A stretch of DNA of 64,000 bases, taken from Sulfurivermis sp040755915. GTDB lineage: Bacteria; Pseudomonadota; Gammaproteobacteria; Thiohalomonadales; Thiohalomonadaceae. The stretch is taken from positions 62,001 through 126,000 of the forward strand of contig JBFLWM010000015.1 of the NCBI GenBank assembly GCA_040755915.1, written 5' to 3'. A model generated the notes under the pieces. That model was not told the origin of the DNA and ran no database searches. It saw only the letters and a program-made list of their open reading frames with translations. This document shows, one piece after another, positions 32,778 to 42,969 of the stretch (position 1 is its first letter; the number at the start of each line of letters is the position of its first letter). Both the position numbers and the translations under genes were made by a program.

Positions 32778-33746
32778 ATGGAAATCCAAGACGTTCTGGA
32801 CCTGATTGCCGACGACAAGCAGGCCGTCGACCGGCTGATCCAGCAGCGCCTGGCCTCCAATGTGGTGCTCATCGACCAGATCAGCCACTACATCATCAAC
32901 AGCGGCGGCAAGCGCCTGCGTCCGGTGCTGGTGCTGCTGGCAGCCCGCGCCCTCGGCTACCAGGGCGCCCACCACATCGACCTCGCCGCGGTGGTGGAAT
33001 TCATCCATACCGCCACCCTGCTGCACGACGACGTGGTGGATGCCTCCGAGCTGCGCCGCGGTCGACAGAGCGCCAATGCGGTGTTCGGCAACGAGGCCAG
33101 CGTCCTGGTGGGCGATTTCCTCTATTCCCGCGCCTTCCAGATGATGGTGGACGTGGGCAGCATGCGGGTGATGCAGATCCTGTCCGACGCCACCAACACC
33201 ATCGCCGAGGGCGAGGTGCTGCAACTGCTCAACTGCCACGACCCGGACACCACCGAACAGCGCTACATGGACGTGATCCACTACAAGACCGCCAAGCTGT
33301 TCGAGGCCGCCAGCCAGCTGGGGGCCGTGCTGGCCGGGCGTCCGGCGGACGAAGAACAGGCCATGGCCCGCTACGGCATGCACCTGGGCACGGCCTTCCA
33401 GCTCATCGACGACGTGCTGGACTACAGCGCCTCCAGCGAGCAGTTGGGCAAGAACATCGGTGACGACCTGGCCGAGGGCAAACCCACCCTGCCGCTGATC
33501 TATGCCATGCGCCACGGCACGCCCGAGCAGGCCGCGCTGATTCGCAGCGCCGTCGAAAACGGCGGGCGGGAAAATATGGCGGAAATCACCGCAGCCATTG
33601 AATCCACCGGAGCCATCGCGTACACTTCGCGCTCCGCACGGCAGGAAGCCGATCGCGCCCTGGCCGAACTGGCGAATTTCCCGGATTCGCCCTACAAACA
33701 GGCCCTGGCGGCGCTGGCGGAATTCTCGGTCGCCCGCGCGTACTGA
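32778..33746 (+). CDS. ispB: Polyprenyl (octaprenyl) diphosphate synthase
   Basis: This 322-residue trans-prenyltransferase makes the ubiquinone side chain. The two aspartate-rich motifs are present: 'TLLHDDVVDAS' (FARM region) and 'FQLIDDVLDYS' (SARM), with 'GGKRLRPVLVLL' before them and 'GKPTLPLIYAM' after. Start ATG 32778 ('MEIQDVLDLI') matches E. coli-type homologues; the frame opens earlier at 32655, across the promoter. Divergent rplU/ispB is the common arrangement. Chain length (C40 or other) cannot be read safely. Confidence 0.95.
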   Translation: MEIQDVLDLIADDKQAVDRLIQQRLASNVVLIDQISHYIINSGGKRLRPVLVLLAARALGYQGAHHIDLAAVVEFIHTATLLHDDVVDASELRRGRQSANAVFGNEASVLVGDFLYSRAFQMMVDVGSMRVMQILSDATNTIAEGEVLQLLNCHDPDTTEQRYMDVIHYKTAKLFEAASQLGAVLAGRPADEEQAMARYGMHLGTAFQLIDDVLDYSASSEQLGKNIGDDLAEGKPTLPLIYAMRHGTPEQAALIRSAVENGGRENMAEITAAIESTGAIAYTSRSARQEADRALAELANFPDSPYKQALAALAEFSVARAY

Positions 33747-33756
33747 GTATGATTTT

Positions 33757-33833
33757 CGGGGTGTAGCTCAGCCCGGTAGAGCACTGCGTTCGGGACGCAG
33801 GGGCCGTAGGTTCAAATCCTATCACCCCGACCA
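33757..33833 (+). tRNA. proK: tRNA-Pro (anticodon CGG)
   Basis: A 77-base cloverleaf has acceptor CGGGGTG/CACCCCG, D-arm GCTC..GAGC, anticodon stem CTGCG/CGCAG with loop TTCGGGA (anticodon CGG, codon CCG), T-arm TAGGTTCAAATCCTA and encoded CCA. It starts 11 bases after ispB and ends at a terminator. Confidence 0.96.
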
Positions 33834-33872
33834 ACAAAGTCGTTCCCGGCCTTCCGGCCGGTGCGGCACAAA

Positions 33873-33909
33873 CAAAAAACCCGCTGTCGTAAGACAGCGG
33901 GTTTTTTGT
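33873..33909. terminator. Bidirectional terminator between tRNA-Pro and ssb
   Basis: A CCCGCTGTC/GACAGCGGG stem with a GTAA-type loop, an A-run before and a T-run after. It serves tRNA-Pro on the plus strand and ssb on the minus strand. Confidence 0.92.
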
Positions 33910-33963
33910 TTTCTGTCGCCCGGCGGCGGCCAAGGGGCTTCGCCCTGACCGCCACCGCACAGG

Positions 33964-34449
33964 TCAGAACGGGATATCGTCGTCGAAGCCGTCGAAGTTG
34001 TTGTTGCTGCTGCCGGCCGGGCTGCTGCGTCCACCGCCCTGGGCCGGCTGTCGCGCCGGCGGTGCCGACTCGGCCTCCTGACCGAAGTCGGCGCTGGAGG
34101 CGCCACGCCCGCCTGCGCTGCCCAGCATCTGCATCTCGTTGGCGACGATCTCGGTGGTATAGCGGTCCTGGCCGCTCTGGTCCTGCCACTTGCGGGTCTG
34201 CAGGCGGCCCTCGATGTACACCTGGGAGCCTTTCTTCAGGTATTCGCCGGCAATCTCGCCCAGCCGGCCGAACATCACCACGCGGTGCCACTCGGTACGG
34301 TCCTGCATCTGGCCGCTCTGCTTGTCCTTCCACTGGTCGGTGGTGGCAATGGTGATATTGGCGATGGCGCCGCCATTCGGGGTATAGCGCACCTCGGGGT
34401 CGCGGCCCAGATTGCCGACCAGGATTACCTTGTTGATGCCTCGTGCCAT
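33964..34449 (-). CDS. ssb: Single-stranded DNA-binding protein
   Basis: This 161-residue SSB has an N-terminal OB-fold ('INKVILVGNLGRDPEVRYTPNG', 'WHRVVMFGRLGEIAGEYLKKG', in part), a Gly/Ser/Gln-rich linker and the acidic tip 'FDDDIPF' that recruits repair and replication partners. In E. coli ssb is divergent from uvrA; here yajR lies between them. A TACAAT -10-like box is about 65 bases upstream. Confidence 0.97.
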   Translation of the reverse strand: MARGINKVILVGNLGRDPEVRYTPNGGAIANITIATTDQWKDKQSGQMQDRTEWHRVVMFGRLGEIAGEYLKKGSQVYIEGRLQTRKWQDQSGQDRYTTEIVANEMQMLGSAGGRGASSADFGQEAESAPPARQPAQGGGRSSPAGSSNNNFDGFDDDIPF

Positions 34450-34515
34450 GCTGCTGTCTCCGCTGAACCTTGGTTGATTGTGTGCCCGTTCCGTGGGTGG
34501 TGTCTGGCGATTGTA

Positions 34516-35886
34516 TCAGGACTCCGGCACCGAGTACCGATCCAGGGCGACACGGTCCAGCTGCTGGCTGTCCACCTTGAGGTAGGCCACGCCCTCCTCG
34601 CCGCTGACCACCGCCTCCGCCACGCCGCGCACGGCCAGAAGCTCGCCGGCCAGCATGGCGGCCTGCGCCGCCGTCATCTCGCCCACCTTGAGCAGGTGAC
34701 TGGCCAGATAACGCGGCTGCCGCATGCCGAGCGCAGCCAGCCACCACAACACCAGGGCGGCGGCGGCAAACAGAAACACGCTGTGCAGCCCGTACAGGCC
34801 GTGCAGCCCGCCGCCTGCTGCGCCGCCGATGAAGGCGCCGATGAACTGCGAGCTGCTGTACACCCCCATGGCGGTGCCGCGCGCATCGGCAGGGGCGAAT
34901 TTGGATACCAGGGAAGGCAGGGTGGCCTCGAGCAGGTTGAAGGCGGTAAAGAACAGCAACAGCCACAGGGCCATGGCACCGAGGCTCTCGCCCAGCACTC
35001 CCATGCCGAGCATGGCCAGCGCCAGTGCCGCAATCGCCCCCAACAGCACCTGCTTCAGCTTGCGCTTCTTCTCCGCCACGATAATGAACGGAATGGCGAG
35101 GGTAATGGCCAGCACCATCACCGGCAGATAGAGCAGCCAGTGCCGCGCCGGGGCAAAGCCGACATCACGCAACACCAGTGGCACGACGACAAAGCTGGCG
35201 GTCAGCGCCATGTGCAACATCAGGATGCCAAAATCGAGGCGCAGCAACTGCCCATCGCGCAGGATGCGGCCGAACTGGCCGGCCACCGGCTCCGCATCGC
35301 GGTGAGGTCGGCTGAGCGGCGGCGTCGGCACGGCAAGCAGCAGCAGGCCGATGCCGGCAAGCGCCAGTAGCGCCGTGAGCCAGAAAATGCCCGGCACACC
35401 AAACCACTGGTCGAGCAAGGGCCCCAGCACCATCGCCACCACGAAGGACATGCCAATGCTCATGCCGATGAAAGCCATGGCTTTGGTGCGATGCTCCTCA
35501 CGGGTCAGATCCGCCACCAGCGCCATCACCACCGCAGCCACGGCGCCGCCCCCCTGCAGGGCACGGCCGACGATCACGCCATAAATCGAATCCGCCAACG
35601 CCGCCACCACGCTGCCTGCGGCAAACAGCAACAGACCCGCAACGATCACCGGCTTGCGGCCGAGGCGGTCCGAGGCCATGCCGAAGGGAATCTGCAGCAG
35701 CGCCTGGGTCAGGCCGTAGATGCCGATGGCCACGCCAATCAGCAACGGCGTGACATCGGCAAGATGTTCGGCATACAGGGCGAACACCGGCAGAATCATG
35801 AACATGCCCAGCATGCGCACGCCGAAGATGCCGGCCAGTGCGGCGGCGGTGCGGCGCTCCAGCGCCGTCATGGAGGTAGAGATCAT
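34516..35886 (-). CDS. yajR: MFS transporter, YajR type
   Basis: This 456-residue major facilitator has 12 predicted membrane segments. The signature 'FGMASDRLGRKPVIVAGLL' lies between segments 2 and 3 and 'GRALQGGGAVAAVVMALVAD' follows. After the last segment a cytosolic tail of about 65 residues ('VGEMTAAQAAMLAGELLAVRG', in part, and 'VAYLKVDSQQLD') matches the ferredoxin-like YAM domain of E. coli YajR. Substrate is unknown; proton-coupled export is the family expectation. It is divergent from uvrA. Confidence 0.88.
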   Translation of the reverse strand: MISTSMTALERRTAAALAGIFGVRMLGMFMILPVFALYAEHLADVTPLLIGVAIGIYGLTQALLQIPFGMASDRLGRKPVIVAGLLLFAAGSVVAALADSIYGVIVGRALQGGGAVAAVVMALVADLTREEHRTKAMAFIGMSIGMSFVVAMVLGPLLDQWFGVPGIFWLTALLALAGIGLLLLAVPTPPLSRPHRDAEPVAGQFGRILRDGQLLRLDFGILMLHMALTASFVVVPLVLRDVGFAPARHWLLYLPVMVLAITLAIPFIIVAEKKRKLKQVLLGAIAALALAMLGMGVLGESLGAMALWLLLFFTAFNLLEATLPSLVSKFAPADARGTAMGVYSSSQFIGAFIGGAAGGGLHGLYGLHSVFLFAAAALVLWWLAALGMRQPRYLASHLLKVGEMTAAQAAMLAGELLAVRGVAEAVVSGEEGVAYLKVDSQQLDRVALDRYSVPES

Positions 35887-35904
35887 CGGTGGATTCGTTC
35901 CTGA

Positions 35905-35921
35905 CCCTGTAAAAAACAGGG
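35905..35921. promoter_or_regulatory. Perfect palindrome in the yajR-uvrA gap
   Basis: CCCTGT and ACAGGG are separated by five A. It could be an operator shared by both genes. It resembles half of a LexA box (CTGT/ACAG), but the spacing is 5 rather than 8 bases, so LexA binding is not supported. Confidence 0.4.
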
Positions 35922-35928
35922 GATTACT

Positions 35929-35958
35929 TTGCGTCGAGGGATAGGTCGGACGTATATT
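35929..35958 (+). promoter_or_regulatory. Candidate promoter of uvrA
   Basis: TTGCGT, 18 bases, TATATT, about 30 bases before the uvrA start. The -35 is moderate. Confidence 0.45.
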
Positions 35959-35987
35959 AACAAGTTCTTTTGTACCCGGAAAACGGC

Positions 35988-38834
<2,847 letters not shown>

Positions 38835-38862
38835 CGCACAGCGCCGTTTGCGTCGCACTGGC

Positions 38863-39597
38863 TCAATGGGAAACGGCCTGCACTGCCACAGACGTACCGA
38901 TGGAAAGACCGAGTTCCTGCGCCGCGCAGCCCTGATTGATGGCCAACTCAACGAGGCCGTTGGCATTTTCGTACCAGAACGCCTCGCCTGCAGCCACTGC
39001 ACCGAAGGTAACGGCGTGATGCAGTTGCCGACCGGCCACGGAAAGAACGGCACCCGGCGCGACGGTGGCTGCGCGCAGCCCGGTCATGGCGTTGCCGAAG
39101 TGGTCAATGTAGATCACCTCGGCCAGATCATCGGGCCAATCGTTGCTGGAGCATTCCACCGACATCCCCGGAGGCCGCTCACCACGCGCCAGCCTCGCCG
39201 CCACCGGCGCGAACAGATCGCGGCCATGAAAACTGGCGGAGAGATGTGCTGGCCGCCAGGTGATCTCCCAGCAACGGCACAGCGCAGCACGGCGCGTGAT
39301 CAGTTCGAACAGGCCATTGTCGGGCCCGACATACCAGCGTCCATCGGCCTCGACGATGACCGGACGGCGCGATGCCGTGCCCACACCGGGATCGATCACC
39401 GCAACGAACACGCTGCCGGGGGGAAACTCACCCGCATAGGCCGCCAGCAGGTAAGCGCTGGCCCGGGGATTACAGCGCGGAGCATCGTTGAACAGGGTGA
39501 CCGCCGGCACGCCCGGCGCCTCGCGCTGCAGCACTGCCTGCATCTGCCCCATATAGGGTCCGCCGGGGCCGAAATCGGTCACCAACACCAGCATCAT
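38863..39597 (-). CDS. SAM hydroxide adenosyltransferase (DUF62 / chlorinase-fluorinase superfamily)
   Basis: This 244-residue protein has the DUF62 blocks: 'VLVTDFGPGGPYMGQM' at the N-terminus, 'FVAVIDPGVGTASRRPV', 'WYVGPDNGLFELI', 'FHGRDLFAPVAARLA' and 'IYIDHFGNAMTG'. Characterised members hydrolyse S-adenosylmethionine to adenosine and methionine; the halogenases are a small branch. I chose ATG 39597, with GGGAGG just upstream (39594 also possible). It follows the alpha-operon terminator and converges with uvrA. Confidence 0.9.
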   Translation of the reverse strand: MMLVLVTDFGPGGPYMGQMQAVLQREAPGVPAVTLFNDAPRCNPRASAYLLAAYAGEFPPGSVFVAVIDPGVGTASRRPVIVEADGRWYVGPDNGLFELITRRAALCRCWEITWRPAHLSASFHGRDLFAPVAARLARGERPPGMSVECSSNDWPDDLAEVIYIDHFGNAMTGLRAATVAPGAVLSVAGRQLHHAVTFGAVAAGEAFWYENANGLVELAINQGCAAQELGLSIGTSVAVQAVSH

Positions 39598-39674
39598 TTT
39601 AACCTCCCGGATATTTTCCCCCGAACCCGGCACTCGGCCACGCCAGCCGGTGAGACCAGAATCCATACCTGGAA

Positions 39675-39707
39675 AACAAAAAAGCCGGGCAAAGCCCGGC
39701 TTTTTTG
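39675..39707 (-). terminator. Terminator after rplQ
   Basis: A GCCGGGC/GCCCGGC stem with a 3-base loop, an A-run and a T-run. It closes the ribosomal cluster on the minus strand. Confidence 0.95.
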
Positions 39708-39726
39708 TCAGCACCACAACGGTGGC

Positions 39727-40122
39727 TTATTCCTCGGTGGCCTCGACCACGTCACCGCCCTGTTCCGGACGGTCAACCAGCTCGACGATGGCCATCGGCG
39801 CCGCATCGCCGGCACGGTAGCCGCACTTCAGGATGCGCAGGTAACCGCCCGGACGCGCCTGGTAGCGCGGACCCAGCTCGTTGAACAGCTTGGTCACCAC
39901 ATCACGGTCGCGCAGGCGGGCGAATGCCAGACGGCGCTTGGCGACGGAGTCCACCTTGGCCATGGTGATCAGCGGCTCGGCGACGCGACGCAGCTCCTTG
40001 GCCTTCGGCAGGGTGGTCTTGATGATCTCGTGCTGCAGCAGCGAGGCCGCCATATTCTTCAGCATGGCCTTGCGATGGCTGCTGTTGCGGCTCAGTTGCC
40101 GACCAATATTACGATGACGCAT
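39727..40122 (-). CDS. rplQ: 50S ribosomal protein L17
   Basis: The 131-residue protein begins 'MRHRNIGRQLSRNSSHRKAM' and has the L17 core 'IIKTTLPKAKELRRVAEPLI'. The C-terminal end is acidic. It is the last gene of the alpha operon, after rpoA, and the transcript stops just beyond it. Confidence 0.98.
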   Translation of the reverse strand: MRHRNIGRQLSRNSSHRKAMLKNMAASLLQHEIIKTTLPKAKELRRVAEPLITMAKVDSVAKRRLAFARLRDRDVVTKLFNELGPRYQARPGGYLRILKCGYRAGDAAPMAIVELVDRPEQGGDVVEATEE

Positions 40123-40174
40123 GGGCGTATCCTTAAAATCCTAAACTTACGTTACTGAGGGCACGCAGCCGGGC

Positions 40175-41182
40175 TTACGCGCCGACCTTGTCTTCATCCT
40201 TCGCGCGCAGGCTTGCCGGCGGCCAGTTCTCCAGGCGCATGCCCAGAGACAAACCACGCGAGGCCAGCACGTCCTTGATCTCGGTAAGCGACTTCTTGCC
40301 GAGATTCGGAGTCTTGAGCAGTTCCACCTCGGTGCGCTGAATCAGGTCACCGATATAGTAAATATTCTCTGCCTTGAGGCAGTTGGCCGAACGCACCGTG
40401 AGCTCGAGGTCGTCCACCGGGCGCAGCAGAATCGGGTCGATGGCCGGCTCGGCCACATCCTGACGCGACTCCTTCTTGCCCTGCAGATCGACGAAGGCCG
40501 ACAGCTGCTCCTGCAGGATGGTGGCAGCACGACGGATAGCTTCATCCGGCTCGATCGTACCGTTGGTTTCCAGCTCGATGATCAGCTTGTCCAGATTGGT
40601 GCGCTGCTCGACACGGGCGCTGTCCACGGTATAGGCAACGCGGCGCACCGGGCTGAACGAGGCATCAATCTGCAGGCGGCCGATGGGTCGGCTTTCGTCC
40701 TCGCTGTTGAAGCGCTGGTTGGCCGGCTGGTAACCACGACCGGTGGTCACCTTCAGCGTCATGTTCAGCTCACCGGACTTGGTGAGGTGAGCAATGACGT
40801 GCTCGGGATTCAGCACCTCGACACTGTGATCCAGCACGATGTCGCCGGCAGTCACGGGACCGGGGCCCTTCTTGCTCAGCTTGAGAGTGGCTTCGTCGCG
40901 ACCCGCCATGCGCAGGGCGACACCCTTCAGGTTGAGCAGGATTTCGATTACATCCTCCTGCACGCCTTCGATGGTGGTGTACTCGTGCAGCACGCCGTCG
41001 ATTTCGACCTCGACAATGGCGCTGCCCACCATGGAAGACAGCAAAATCCGACGCAGCGCGTTGCCCAGGGTATGACCGAAACCGCGTTCGAGCGGCTCCA
41101 GAGTCACCTTGGCGCAAGTGTCGCTGATCTTCTCCACGCCAACCAGGCGCGGCTTGAGCAATTCTCCAACTGAGCCCTGCAT
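40175..41182 (-). CDS. rpoA: RNA polymerase alpha subunit
   Basis: This 335-residue subunit dimerises to start polymerase assembly. The N-terminal domain shows 'EPLERGFGHTLGNALRRILLSS'-type wording (in part) and the C-terminal domain 'LDDLELTVRSANCLKAENI'-like 'DDLELTVRSANCLKAENIY' with 'TPNLGKKSLTEIKD', which contacts UP elements and activators. It lies between rpsD and rplQ as usual. A hairpin (GCGCCC/GGGCGC) sits in the 77-base gap before it. Confidence 0.98.
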   Translation of the reverse strand: MQGSVGELLKPRLVGVEKISDTCAKVTLEPLERGFGHTLGNALRRILLSSMVGSAIVEVEIDGVLHEYTTIEGVQEDVIEILLNLKGVALRMAGRDEATLKLSKKGPGPVTAGDIVLDHSVEVLNPEHVIAHLTKSGELNMTLKVTTGRGYQPANQRFNSEDESRPIGRLQIDASFSPVRRVAYTVDSARVEQRTNLDKLIIELETNGTIEPDEAIRRAATILQEQLSAFVDLQGKKESRQDVAEPAIDPILLRPVDDLELTVRSANCLKAENIYYIGDLIQRTEVELLKTPNLGKKSLTEIKDVLASRGLSLGMRLENWPPASLRAKDEDKVGA

Positions 41183-41259
41183 GTACAGTCCTCTCTCGTA
41201 TCTGCTGGACCGAAAACCGACGGTTGCTGCGCCCCATTAGGGCGCGGCACATCCACCCC

Positions 41260-41886
41260 TTACTTGGAGTAGAGTTCGACCACCAGCTGTTCCTGAATCT
41301 CGGCGGGCAGCTCGCTGCGCTCGGGCTTGGCCTTGAAGGTACCCTGCAGCTTGTTCACGTCCACCTCGATCCACTCCGGGAAACCACGCTGCTGAGCCAT
41401 CTCAACGGCGGCCTTCACACGCAGCTGCTCCTTGGCACGTGCGGCCACGGCGACGACGTCGCCCGGCTTGACCATGTAACCCGGAATATTCACCTTGTTG
41501 CCGTTGATGGTCACGCCGTTGTGGCGCACCAACTGGCGCGCCTCGGTGCGGGAAACGCCGAAACCCATGCGGTATACGACGTTGTCCAGGCGGGACTCCA
41601 ACAGCTGCAGCAGGCTCTCGCCGGTGTTGCCCTTGCCGCGATCGGCCTCGGCATAGTAACTGCGGAACTGACGCTCCAGCACACCGTAAATGCGGCGCAT
41701 CTTCTGCTTCTCGCGCAGCTGGCGCGCATAGTCGGACAGACGGGTGCGGCGCTGGCCGTGCTGACCGGGCGGGAAGGGGCGATTTTCAATCGCACACTTG
41801 CTGCCGAAGCACTTTTCGCCTTTGAGGAACAGTTTCTCGCCTTCGCGGCGGCACTGGCGACACTTGGAACCGATATACCTAGCCAC
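41260..41886 (-). CDS. rpsD: 30S ribosomal protein S4, zinc-knuckle form
   Basis: This 208-residue primary 16S-binding protein in E. coli also represses the alpha operon. The N-terminus carries four cysteines, C9, C12, C26 and C31 ('SKCRQCRREG', 'EKCFGSKCAIE'), the C+ zinc-binding version that E. coli S4 lacks. The S4 domain 'SRLDNVVYRMGFGVSRTEAR' follows. Start is ATG 41886. Confidence 0.98.
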   Translation of the reverse strand: MARYIGSKCRQCRREGEKLFLKGEKCFGSKCAIENRPFPPGQHGQRRTRLSDYARQLREKQKMRRIYGVLERQFRSYYAEADRGKGNTGESLLQLLESRLDNVVYRMGFGVSRTEARQLVRHNGVTINGNKVNIPGYMVKPGDVVAVAARAKEQLRVKAAVEMAQQRGFPEWIEVDVNKLQGTFKAKPERSELPAEIQEQLVVELYSK

Positions 41887-41899
41887 TTTGTTCTCCTGC

Positions 41900-42295
41900 T
41901 TACACGCGACGCTTCTTGGGCGGACGGCAGCCGTTGTGCGGAATCGGCGTCACGTCGGAAATGCTCAGAATCTTGAAACCCTTGGCGTTCAGCGCACGCA
42001 CCGCGGATTCACGGCCGGGACCGGGCCCCTGTACACGCACTTCCAGGTTCTTCATACCGAACTCAAGCGCCTTGGCACCACAGTTCTCTGCAGCCACCTG
42101 GGCCGCGAACGGTGTGCTCTTGCGCGAGCCACGGAAGCCCGAACCACCCGAAGTCGCCCAGCACAGAGCGTTGCCCTGACGGTCGGTAATGGTAACGATG
42201 GTGTTGTTAAAGGACGCGTGGATGTGGGCGATGCCGTCCACGACGTTCTTCTTTACCTTTTTGCGAGTGCGGGAAGCCGCTGCTGCTTTTGCCAT
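41900..42295 (-). CDS. rpsK: 30S ribosomal protein S11
   Basis: The 131-residue protein has 'GIAHIHASFNNTIVTITDRQG' (in part), 'RKSTPFAAQVAAE' and the C-terminal 'DVTPIPHNGCRPPKKRRV'. It helps form the platform near the mRNA exit. It lies between rpsM and rpsD. Confidence 0.98.
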   Translation of the reverse strand: MAKAAAASRTRKKVKKNVVDGIAHIHASFNNTIVTITDRQGNALCWATSGGSGFRGSRKSTPFAAQVAAENCGAKALEFGMKNLEVRVQGPGPGRESAVRALNAKGFKILSISDVTPIPHNGCRPPKKRRV

Positions 42296-42348
42296 GTGTA
42301 AGTCCTAGTTAACAGCCTTGTCCGAACCTTGGGCCGGACGGTTGCCGA

Positions 42349-42705
42349 TTACTTCTTGATAGCGCGACGTGGGCCCTTGCGGGTACGCGCATTGGTACGG
42401 GTACGCTGACCGCGCACCGGCAAACCGCGACGATGGCGCAGACCGCGGTAGCAGCCCAAATCCATCAACCGCTTGATATTCATGGAAATTTCACGACGCA
42501 GGTCGCCTTCGACGGTGAACTTCGCCACCTCGGCGCGCAGACCTTCCACCTCCGCCTCGCTCAGGTCCTTGACCTTGCTCTCGGGGCGAACGCCAGCGGC
42601 GGCGCAAATCTTCTGGGCGCGGGTGCGGCCAATACCGTAGATCGCGGTCAGCGCGATCACGGTGTGCTTCTGCACCGGGATGTTAATGCCTGCAATACGG
42701 GCCAT
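42349..42705 (-). CDS. rpsM: 30S ribosomal protein S13
   Basis: The 118-residue protein starts 'MARIAGINIPVQKHTVIALT' and ends with the basic 'GQRTRTNARTRKGPRRAIKK' tail that reaches the P-site tRNA. It is the first gene of the alpha operon; a promoter and leader precede it. Confidence 0.98.
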   Translation of the reverse strand: MARIAGINIPVQKHTVIALTAIYGIGRTRAQKICAAAGVRPESKVKDLSEAEVEGLRAEVAKFTVEGDLRREISMNIKRLMDLGCYRGLRHRRGLPVRGQRTRTNARTRKGPRRAIKK

Positions 42706-42762
42706 CGAGCCTATCCTCAGCTATAAAACGGGCGCCACCACCCCAAGGCGGTGAAACGCGCA

Positions 42763-42791
42763 ATGTTACTGTTGAAACCCTGCTTGGTCAA
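42763..42791 (-). promoter_or_regulatory. Promoter of the alpha operon (rpsM-rplQ)
   Basis: TTGACC, 17 bases, TAACAT in the rpmJ-rpsM gap. The leader of about 55 bases is where S4 acts in E. coli. A GTCCGT/ACGGAC hairpin lies just upstream (42795-42810), between rpmJ and this promoter. Confidence 0.78.
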
Positions 42792-42819
42792 GCGTCCGTG
42801 ATGACGGACACAGCTTGCC

Positions 42820-42936
42820 TTAACCCTGACGCTGCTTGTGGCGGGCGTCGGTGGAGCAGATCACCCGTACCACACCCTTGCGGCGGACAATCTTGCAGTT
42901 ACGGCACACCTTCTTGACAGATGCCTGAACCTTCAT
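42820..42936 (-). CDS. rpmJ: 50S ribosomal protein L36, zinc form
   Basis: This 38-residue protein is too short for many gene finders: 'MKVQASVKKVCRNCKIVRRK' then 'GVVRVICSTDARHKQRQG'. Zinc ligands C11, C14, C27 and H33 are all present (C+ form). It lies 33 bases after secY and closes the spc operon. Confidence 0.96.
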   Translation of the reverse strand: MKVQASVKKVCRNCKIVRRKGVVRVICSTDARHKQRQG

Positions 42937-42969
42937 CGTCGTTCTCCCAGATAAAAATTCCGGACCGGC

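Noticed and set aside
35905..35921. LexA (SOS) box in the uvrA promoter
   Set aside because: The CTGT and ACAG halves are 5 bases apart instead of 8, so it does not match the gammaproteobacterial LexA operator.
38863..39597. A true SAM chlorinase or fluorinase
   Set aside because: It belongs to the superfamily, but nothing in the sequence marks the halogenase branch; the common SAM hydroxide adenosyltransferase activity is the safer reading.
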